From an uncultured Prevotella sp. (GTDB taxonomy: Bacteria > Bacteroidota > Bacteroidia > Bacteroidales > Bacteroidaceae): a DNA stretch of 37,847 bases. Under the pieces are notes generated by a model. It ran no database searches and had not been told where the DNA came from. It was given only the letters and a program-made list of their open reading frames with translations. A program made the position numbers and the translations under genes. Where the stretch lies: the NCBI GenBank assembly GCA_900557255.1, contig USSA01000005.1:1-37847 (forward strand), written 5' to 3'. Below are positions 32,025-37,847 of this stretch, piece by piece (positions within the stretch are counted from its first letter, which is position 1; each line of letters opens with the position of its first letter).

Positions 32025-33587
32025 ATGAAGCGTTGTTTATGGATGATATTCATGGTGGTTGGCATCTGGATGCTAACTGGCTGTAGTAGTGATGATGATA
32101 AGTTGGACAGCCTTCCTTGGAATGACAAGGAACTGTTCAACCAGTCATTTGTTTTAAATCAGGACGGGTATTGCATCTTAGCCGGAAAGGCTCCTGTCTG
32201 TGATATAGATAGGAATGTTCTGAATTCGTGGCTTGTAAGTTATGGCTGGCAACCTGTCGGCATCTATCAGGTGAAGGAAAACGGTAAACTTGCGAAAACT
32301 GATTATCGTGAAGGCATCAAGGATTATAGTCCGAAGGTCTATGAATTCTTATCTGAGAATCAGTTGATGACTTATTATCGTGATGAGGATACACGTATAT
32401 TCTGTTTCAAGAAGCAGGATTGGTCGTATGATGATGCGACGGGCATTGTCATCAAAACAAATAAGGCAGGTAAGGTAGATGATTATATGCAAATCCTGGA
32501 TGTGAAGTTTCATGAAGATGAAGCTTACCTGTATGTGATGGAGAAGATTGGTTCGGTGACAGTAGCTGCCAATCAGGATAAAGCTGTTTATGGCTTGGTG
32601 GTATATCAGCGTTTATCTTCATTAGAATTGATTGATGTGCAGAATACTTATACTATTGATAAGAGTGATGAAGAAGACAAGCCAAATGAAACTGAAAAAG
32701 TACCGGATGATTGCCGTTATTATATTCGGTGTGTATATGCCAATTCTAAGGATGCCCATGGAATGGGTGATGGATATAGTAAATTTCAGTCATTCAGACT
32801 TTTGAGTTTTGATTTGACAGATTATCTGAACAATAACTCATCAGCTAACCCTTATTATCATTATTATGATTCCATTGTATGGTCATGTAAGGGAATGCCA
32901 GATAGGGTAGTGAGTCTCAGAAATGAGAACAATTGTTATGCTGTGTCAATCAACCTTAGCACTTATCTTTTTCAGATCAGCCGTAATACTTCTATGACGG
33001 AGGAAGATAGAACATTGATTGTTGCTGATGGCTATAAGGGTGGACGTATGGTTTATTCTTCCGGCATCTATCTCAATATCTATAATAATGGTTTCATGGG
33101 TTACGATTTCGGTTCTTCTGACTTGCTGAATCCATCTAATGAAGACTATGATTTGTATTGCATCTTCGACCGGAGCAAGCGGTTCCGGATAGTCTCTCCT
33201 CGTTATTCTCCTGAGTTTCCGGAAAAGCCATATTCTGAATTGGAATACATTGTATCAGGGGTACTGTTGGATTCTGAGGAACCGGAAAGCATGAAGAAGC
33301 ATGAGGCTGTACTGTCTGAGGAGAAAAGAATGTTGGTTGATTTGATGGATATGTATTATGGTCAGTATGGCAAGGGTGTTGTGGTAGATGATTCGAACAG
33401 AGAGAAGTACCGCAACCGTTTCAAGGCTTTGCCATCCGATGCAGACCTTGTGATGTATTGGAAGGGCTATACGCCTGTGCAATGGAACTCTGATTATGAG
33501 GGATGTTTAGTTGCTTTAATCTTGAAAAAGAATAAGGAAAATCCCTTAAAGAGTTACTATTGTATCCATGCAGAGCCGATTAAATAA
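32025..33587 (+). CDS. Surface-exposed lipoprotein of cassette 2, unknown function
   Basis: 520 residues. The lipobox MLTGC puts the lipidated Cys at residue 20. SSDDD follows, matching the Bacteroidota lipoprotein export signal (S plus acidic residues) that sends lipoproteins to the cell surface. The remainder is aromatic-rich with repeated tyrosines and acidic loops; I recognise no domain. It is the last gene of cassette 2, 14 bp after the receptor, so it is probably a surface partner in ligand capture, comparable in position but not in visible sequence to SusD. Neither cassette 1 nor the visible part of cassette 3 has such a gene. Alternatives: a surface enzyme or adhesin. Confidence 0.82.
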   Translation: MKRCLWMIFMVVGIWMLTGCSSDDDKLDSLPWNDKELFNQSFVLNQDGYCILAGKAPVCDIDRNVLNSWLVSYGWQPVGIYQVKENGKLAKTDYREGIKDYSPKVYEFLSENQLMTYYRDEDTRIFCFKKQDWSYDDATGIVIKTNKAGKVDDYMQILDVKFHEDEAYLYVMEKIGSVTVAANQDKAVYGLVVYQRLSSLELIDVQNTYTIDKSDEEDKPNETEKVPDDCRYYIRCVYANSKDAHGMGDGYSKFQSFRLLSFDLTDYLNNNSSANPYYHYYDSIVWSCKGMPDRVVSLRNENNCYAVSINLSTYLFQISRNTSMTEEDRTLIVADGYKGGRMVYSSGIYLNIYNNGFMGYDFGSSDLLNPSNEDYDLYCIFDRSKRFRIVSPRYSPEFPEKPYSELEYIVSGVLLDSEEPESMKKHEAVLSEEKRMLVDLMDMYYGQYGKGVVVDDSNREKYRNRFKALPSDADLVMYWKGYTPVQWNSDYEGCLVALILKKNKENPLKSYYCIHAEPIK

Positions 33588-33620
33588 ATTTCTCTCTCAA
33601 TACAACAATGAATATATGAC

Positions 33621-33673
33621 AATCGGTCAAGCGAAGGCAAAACCATGTTAGTTTGCTCTTTGCTTGACCGATT
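33621..33673. terminator. 12-bp inverted repeat between convergent genes
   Basis: AATCGGTCAAGC (33621-33632) is perfectly complementary to GCTTGACCGATT (33662-33673). Inner GCAAA/TTTGC pairs can extend the hairpin. It lies between the lipoprotein gene (+) and the XRE gene (-). The right flank is A-rich rather than T-rich, so terminator activity is inferred from position. Confidence 0.55.
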
Positions 33674-33679
33674 AAAAAA

Positions 33680-34009
33680 TCACACACATATTTCTAAATC
33701 CTGATGAACTACATTTAATATCGGAGCTTGGAGAGCATCCTCAATAGATACAAGAGTGTCTATTGTAAAATTATGTGTTCCCCGCATCCATTTGCTTATT
33801 TCCGCTTCCCGTTTTCCGAGTAGAAGGGCTAGGTCTTTCTGCTTCATCCCTTTAGAAACCAGAATGTCATGTATCCTATCTACGATTTGGAAAGACAAAT
33901 CTATAGACCTGCGAATCTCTGGATTAACATGTTTGCGGCGTTCTTCTAAAATCTTACTTCTTTTGAGCATGTGCTCTAAGCGGTTTTTATCTCTACTTCG
34001 TTCTCTCAT
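33680..34009 (-). CDS. XRE-type helix-turn-helix protein (partner of MNT gene)
   Basis: 109 residues. The C-terminal half (about 45-100) is an XRE/HTH_3 domain: VSKGMKQKDLALLLGKREAEISKWMRGTHNFTIDTLVSIEDAL. The N-terminal half is a charged helical region (RRKHVNPEIRRSIDLSFQIVDRI), as in XRE antitoxins. Its start overlaps the end of the nucleotidyltransferase gene by 17 bp, showing a two-gene operon. It probably represses its own operon. The pair resembles a toxin-antitoxin layout, but the usual HEPN partner of an MNT protein is absent. Confidence 0.84.
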   Translation of the reverse strand: MRERSRDKNRLEHMLKRSKILEERRKHVNPEIRRSIDLSFQIVDRIHDILVSKGMKQKDLALLLGKREAEISKWMRGTHNFTIDTLVSIEDALQAPILNVVHQDLEICV

Positions 34010-34289
34010 AAACTAAGATTTTATCACGTTCTACTGATTCCTGTGCAAAAGGGAGTAAGGTTCCTTCTGATACCAAATCAACTTTTCTACCTAAGAGTTC
34101 TTCCAAATCACTCCACATTCCGAAGAATTTTAATCCAATAGGTTTGCTCTTGTCCAAAGAAACCATAATATCGACATCGCTATCCTTCGTTTCTTCCCCT
34201 TTGGAGAAAGAACCGAACAGCCAGGCTTTCAGTACGGGTTGGGTGCTGAAATAATGGCGTAAAGCTTCTATGATGGCTTGTTTACCCAT
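33993..34289 (-). CDS. Minimal nucleotidyltransferase (MNT family)
   Basis: 98 residues. The pol-beta nucleotidyltransferase motif GSFSKGEETKDSDVD is complete: GS at 26-27, D38 and D40, and a third aspartate at D71 (KVDLV). The C-terminus has LPFAQESVERDKILVYE, common in MntA-type proteins. MntA antitoxins AMPylate HEPN toxins in known systems. Here the second gene is an XRE protein, so the role is uncertain. The promoter (TATCTTTG on the minus strand at 34323-34316) is just upstream. Confidence 0.87.
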   Translation of the reverse strand: MGKQAIIEALRHYFSTQPVLKAWLFGSFSKGEETKDSDVDIMVSLDKSKPIGLKFFGMWSDLEELLGRKVDLVSEGTLLPFAQESVERDKILVYERTK

Positions 34290-34315
34290 ATTGTAATGAT
34301 GTTGTTTCTTAGCTG

Positions 34316-34323
34316 CAAAGATA
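34316..34323 (-). promoter_or_regulatory. -7 box of the MNT/XRE operon
   Basis: The minus strand reads TATCTTTG, 27 bp before the ATG at 34289. It is divergent from the cassette 3 promoter. Confidence 0.7.
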
Positions 34324-34365
34324 CACTTTTTATTCGAAAAAACAAGCTTTTTTCTAGTTTTTTAT

Positions 34366-34373
34366 TATCTTTG
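34366..34373 (+). promoter_or_regulatory. -7 box of signalling cassette 3
   Basis: TATCTTTG, about 100 bp before the sigma-factor ATG. The leader holds a small TCTTTC/GAAAG hairpin just after the predicted start. A GAAAAA..TTTTTC inverted repeat lies in the -33 region. Confidence 0.68.
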
Positions 34374-34473
34374 CATTGTCTTTCCAAAGAAAGTAGAAGA
34401 TTTCTTCATTTTAGGGGTAATTGATTTCAGGAAAGCTTGTATATAAGAGTAGAAACAAGAAGAAAATGACGTG

Positions 34474-34962
34474 ATGACAGAAGAAAATGAACAGCGGATG
34501 GAACGGCTGTTCCACGACCATTACGAGCAGATGTATCGCTTTGCCTTTGCCTTGCTCCATGATAATGAGGAGGCGAGGGATGTGGTGAGCGACGTGTTCT
34601 CCAGATTGTGGGATAAACAGCTGGTTCCAGACCGGGCTTACCTGATGCGGAGCGTGAAGAATGCCTGCATCAATCTTATAGCCAGAAAGAAGAGAGATGA
34701 AAGACTGAAACGGCTTCTCCCTCTCTCGGAAGAGAAATTGACGGAGGAAGAACCTTCTCGTCTGGAAGAGCGATGGCAGGCTGCGGTGGATTGCATCGAT
34801 CATGACCTGACCGACCAGACTGCTTCCGTCATCCGATTGTGCTATCGGGAAGGAATGTCGTATAAGGATACGGCGGAGGAGCTGGGCATCAGTGTCTCGG
34901 CAGTGAACAAGCATATCGTAAAAGGTTTGCGAACGCTCAGAGAAAAGTTGAAAGGAAAATAA
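34474..34962 (+). CDS. ECF RNA polymerase sigma factor, cassette 3
   Basis: 162 residues. Region 2 (about 8-65) has RLFHDHYEQMYRFAFALLHDNEEARDVVSDVFSRLW. Region 4 (about 110-160) has TASVIRLCYREGMSYKDTAEELGISVSAVNKHIVKGLRTLREKL. A GTG codon directly precedes the ATG at 34474; ATG is preferred. Unlike cassettes 1 and 2, it does not overlap the anti-sigma gene: 29 bp separate them. It is otherwise equivalent in role and order. Confidence 0.92.
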   Translation: MTEENEQRMERLFHDHYEQMYRFAFALLHDNEEARDVVSDVFSRLWDKQLVPDRAYLMRSVKNACINLIARKKRDERLKRLLPLSEEKLTEEEPSRLEERWQAAVDCIDHDLTDQTASVIRLCYREGMSYKDTAEELGISVSAVNKHIVKGLRTLREKLKGK

Positions 34963-34991
34963 TAACCCTAAAATGAAGAAAGGAAAAGAAA

Positions 34992-35738
34992 ATGAAACAT
35001 GAATTATCTGACATAAATCCTCAGAAGATGGATTCTCAGAAATGGGATATGCTCCTCGATCTCCTGGAGCATCCCGAAAAGTATTCCGAAACCCAAAAGG
35101 ATGAACTTCTGGGCGATGAGGAAGTGAACGAACTCTATCAGCAGTTGGTAGAGACCCGACAGTCTCTGGATTTCGCCAAGTCGAAGGAAAAGATGAAGAT
35201 GCCTTCGATTGATGCAGAATGGGAGAAACTGAAAGATGAGATGAAGCTGAAAGAAGAGATGAGTCAGAATGCAGAAACCCAGCAAACCGCCAAGCTGTTT
35301 CCTCTCTGGAGCCCGATGAGAAAGGTGGCTGCCGTTGCAGCCGTCCTTGTCGTCTCCGGCATTACCTTTGCTGCCATTCATCTGGTAACCCGTTCTTATC
35401 AGCCATCAGATAACAACAATACCGAACTCGTGTCATCCCGAAAGGATTCTATCCAGCAGGTTGCTGCTCCTCAGAAATCCAACATAGAAGAAAAGACAGA
35501 TTCTGCAAGTCTTGCCCAGCTCCCATTGGTTTACGAAAACGCTGAGCTTCAGAATATCCTTACTCCTATTGCCGGGCATTTCCATCTCCAGGTAACTTAT
35601 CAGAACGAGTCGGCTCGCCACATCCGTCTCTTCCTGCAACTGGAAAAGAATATGAGTCTGGATGATATCATCGAACTGATGAATCATTTCGAGAAAGTGA
35701 ATATTCGTCATGAAGGTCAAACTTTAATCGTGGAATAA
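34992..35738 (+). CDS. Short FecR-like anti-sigma factor (DUF4974), cassette 3
   Basis: 248 residues. The cytoplasmic block LLDLLEHPEKYSETQKDELLGDEEVNELYQQL mirrors the cassette 2 protein. It is followed by a lysine/glutamate-rich helix (about 60-95) with IDAEWEKL, the equivalent of the DVDEAWKEF motif. The transmembrane segment is about 110-131. A spacer and a DUF4974 domain (about 172-248, LVYENAELQNILTPIAGHFHLQVTY, ending TLIVE) follow. No recognisable FecR domain. The receptor ATG comes one base after its stop codon. Confidence 0.86.
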   Translation: MKHELSDINPQKMDSQKWDMLLDLLEHPEKYSETQKDELLGDEEVNELYQQLVETRQSLDFAKSKEKMKMPSIDAEWEKLKDEMKLKEEMSQNAETQQTAKLFPLWSPMRKVAAVAAVLVVSGITFAAIHLVTRSYQPSDNNNTELVSSRKDSIQQVAAPQKSNIEEKTDSASLAQLPLVYENAELQNILTPIAGHFHLQVTYQNESARHIRLFLQLEKNMSLDDIIELMNHFEKVNIRHEGQTLIVE

Positions 35739-35739
35739 G

Positions 35740-37809
35740 ATGAAAAGATTAAGATATATCATGCTGCTGGTAGGTCTGATGAGCCTTTCTCTTCAGACCA
35801 TCTATGCCCAACGCATCACCCGCAGCTTCCGCAACACTTCTATGTCAGAAGCGCTCACCATCCTTGCCAAGAGCACCAAGGATTATCGTATCAACTTTAT
35901 GTATGATGAACTGGAGGATTTCACGGTTACAACGAGTATCGTGAAGAGAACTGCTCCGGATGCCATCCGCCAGATCATGGGCTTCTATCCGATGATGATG
36001 ACGATAGATGGCGAAAACATCTTTGTGGAGTGTACGCAGAAGACTCCCACCAAGATGATAGGTCGCATTGTAGATGCGCATCATCGCCCTGTAGATTTCG
36101 CCAATGTAGCCCTGCTGAATGTTCGTGACTCTTCATTGATTAATGGCGGTGTGACGAATGAGAATGGCCAGTTTGTGATTCCCTGTGGAGCCAGAAAGGT
36201 GATAGTAAGAGTAAGTTGCGTAGGCTATATTACGACAAGCAATACATATAATACAGGTAAGATTGGTTCAATTACTCTGAAGGAGGCAACGATGAACCTG
36301 CAGAAGGTGATAGTAAAGGCGGTTCGCCCTCGTACCAAGTTGACCCATGGTGGATTCCAGATCCAGGTTCAGGGTACGTTGTTGAGCGATGTAGGTATGG
36401 TTTCCGACTTATTGAAACAGATTCCTCGTGTAAGAGTGAACGCCGATGGAGGTTGTAGCGTATTCGGAAAAGGTACTCCTGAAATTTATATCAATGGCAG
36501 AAAAGTTACCGATACCAAGGAATTGCAGCATCTCTCTTCTAAGGAGGTGAAAAGCGTGGATGTCATAACCAATCCTGGTGCACAATATAATGCCGAGGTG
36601 GGTTCTGTTATTCGCATACATACCATCAAGAAACAGGGAATGGGTTTGAGTGGCAGTCTCTATTCCAAGTATTCCTTTGCCGAAAAGAACAATTGGATAG
36701 AGAATTTAAATCTCAATTATCGCATGGGTGGCTTGGATATTTTCTCGCTCTTGGCATGGAATGATACCTATCGTCATCTATCTCAAACTACGGTGACCAC
36801 GATTATGGGTAATCAGCATCAGGTAAACTTGGCGATGCCCTATTCAGGAACGTTGCGTTCCCATAATCCATACGGAAAATGGGGAATGAACTATCAGATA
36901 GATGATAACAATTCATTGGGTATCTTCTATAGTGTCTATAATAATACCTATGAATATTTCAATCTGCAGTCAGACTATGAGGTGAAGGAAGATGGGAAGC
37001 ATGCAGGCAAAGTGAAGTATGATGACGATGAAAGTAGTACGATTCAAGGTCCTGTTCATGAGGCGGATGCCTACTATGAGGGAAAACTGGGCAAGATGAG
37101 TGTGAATCTGAACGCTACCGCTCTTTGGTCTTCTGATAAGACTTATCAAGATGCCGTAGAAATGAGTGAGGAACTTGGTTCACGTGATGTGAACAGTATA
37201 ACAAGAAACAAACGCCGCATGTTGGCTGGTAAGTTGGAATTGGGTTATCCTCTTTCTGAAAAAGTAAATCTCAATGTTGGAACAGAATATACCAATAGTC
37301 ATGTTCATAATTTCTATCAGAACGAACAGGAGTATATCGCCACTTCTGACAGTAGGATAGAAGAGCAAAACTTTGCTGCATTTGCCAATGTCGATCTTGC
37401 TATAGGCAATCATATTGGCTTACAGGCTGGAGCAAGATATGAGCATGTAAGTCATGACTGCTCTGAACGGGAGATGAGTAGGACCTACGATAATGTGTTC
37501 CCTACATTCTCTCTTGGTTATCAGAAGGGGAAACTTCAGATGGAGTGGAGTGCATCGATGAAAACTCAGCGTCCTTCTTATGATGTCCTTTCCGGTTTTA
37601 CCAGATATGACAACCGTTATATTTACGAGGGTGGCAATCCTTCCTTGCTTCCTACCAATATATATAATTTAGGATGGGATGTTCTGTATGGTTGGTTAGG
37701 ATTTTCTGCCAATTATTGTTATAACAAACATGCCATCACCACTCTTGAAATGCTATATGATACAACCTCAGATATTCTGCTTAGTAAGCCCTACCTCAGT
37801 TCGGGATAA
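35740..37809 (+). CDS. STN-containing TonB-dependent receptor, cassette 3, interrupted
   Basis: 689 residues before a stop, about 180 fewer than its paralogue in cassette 2. The signal peptide is 1-23 (YAQ-RI). STN spans about 24-95 (INFMYDELEDF, IMGFYPMMM). The carboxypeptidase-like domain (96-193) is 87/98 identical to that of cassette 2. The plug-like region has EIYINGRKVTD and VKSVDVITNPGAQYN. The beta-barrel breaks off at LLSKPYLSSG. In the +1 frame at 37805 the next codons read DNELYLNAL, resembling DNELIS at the matching place in cassette 2, so a single-base insertion near the GGG at 37803-37805 is likely. A further stop follows in that frame. Either a decaying gene or a sequence error close to a contig end. 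Confidence 0.8.
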   Translation: MKRLRYIMLLVGLMSLSLQTIYAQRITRSFRNTSMSEALTILAKSTKDYRINFMYDELEDFTVTTSIVKRTAPDAIRQIMGFYPMMMTIDGENIFVECTQKTPTKMIGRIVDAHHRPVDFANVALLNVRDSSLINGGVTNENGQFVIPCGARKVIVRVSCVGYITTSNTYNTGKIGSITLKEATMNLQKVIVKAVRPRTKLTHGGFQIQVQGTLLSDVGMVSDLLKQIPRVRVNADGGCSVFGKGTPEIYINGRKVTDTKELQHLSSKEVKSVDVITNPGAQYNAEVGSVIRIHTIKKQGMGLSGSLYSKYSFAEKNNWIENLNLNYRMGGLDIFSLLAWNDTYRHLSQTTVTTIMGNQHQVNLAMPYSGTLRSHNPYGKWGMNYQIDDNNSLGIFYSVYNNTYEYFNLQSDYEVKEDGKHAGKVKYDDDESSTIQGPVHEADAYYEGKLGKMSVNLNATALWSSDKTYQDAVEMSEELGSRDVNSITRNKRRMLAGKLELGYPLSEKVNLNVGTEYTNSHVHNFYQNEQEYIATSDSRIEEQNFAAFANVDLAIGNHIGLQAGARYEHVSHDCSEREMSRTYDNVFPTFSLGYQKGKLQMEWSASMKTQRPSYDVLSGFTRYDNRYIYEGGNPSLLPTNIYNLGWDVLYGWLGFSANYCYNKHAITTLEMLYDTTSDILLSKPYLSSG

Positions 37810-37847
37810 CGAGCTCTATCTAAATGCTTTATAATGTTTTTATATAA

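Overview
The window looks like a chromosomal segment of a Bacteroidota bacterium, most likely Prevotellaceae (Segatella/Prevotella copri-like). The reasons are repeated TAnnTTTG -7 promoter boxes, many TonB-dependent outer-membrane proteins, a GldE homologue, an HU-HIG-type protein, ECF sigma/DUF4974 modules and an SSDDD surface-lipoprotein signal. The genus is inference. I see no integrase, transposase, CRISPR array or prophage gene.

Layout. 1-378: tRNA cluster Gly(GCC, partial)-Leu(CAG)-Leu(GAG)-Gly(GCC). 412-4512 (+): a tight run of an unknown conserved protein, ssb, gldE, a phosphopantetheinyl transferase and a secreted phytase-like protein. 4518-6894 (-): SDR oxidoreductase, a MurQ-like etherase and an HU-like/winged-helix protein. 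6895-7394 is a 500-bp divergent intergenic region with an array of palindromes and direct repeats in exact 22-bp register, followed by a PAS-LuxR regulator. 8160-11131 (-): a TonB receptor and a small ThiF-like protein. 11233-16254 (-): a 1673-residue DEDD exonuclease-RecQ-UvrD fusion. 16391-20115: a membrane-spanning winged-helix regulator flanked by a secreted-protein gene and a TonB receptor gene. Both flanking genes carry the same 11-bp-spaced TGTCA direct repeat at the same distance from their -7 boxes. 20159-22230 (-): an EamA transporter and a C-terminally truncated AAA-ATPase whose promoter is nearly identical to that of the RecQ fusion.

22431-37847 is dominated by three paralogous signalling cassettes, each made of an ECF sigma factor, a short membrane anti-sigma (DUF4974, no recognisable FecR domain) and an STN-containing TonB-dependent receptor. 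They start at about 22434, 28194 and 34474. Between them lie pyridoxamine kinase plus a radical SAM protein, a surface lipoprotein tied to cassette 2, and a nucleotidyltransferase/XRE pair. Receptors 2 and 3 share a nearly identical internal segment inside otherwise diverged genes, which suggests gene conversion. Receptor 3 stops early at the window end with signs of a frameshift.

The most interesting signals are the 22-bp-register array, the symmetric TGTCA regulon, the shared RecQ/AAA promoter, and the triplicated sigma/anti-sigma/receptor module with its mosaic receptors.
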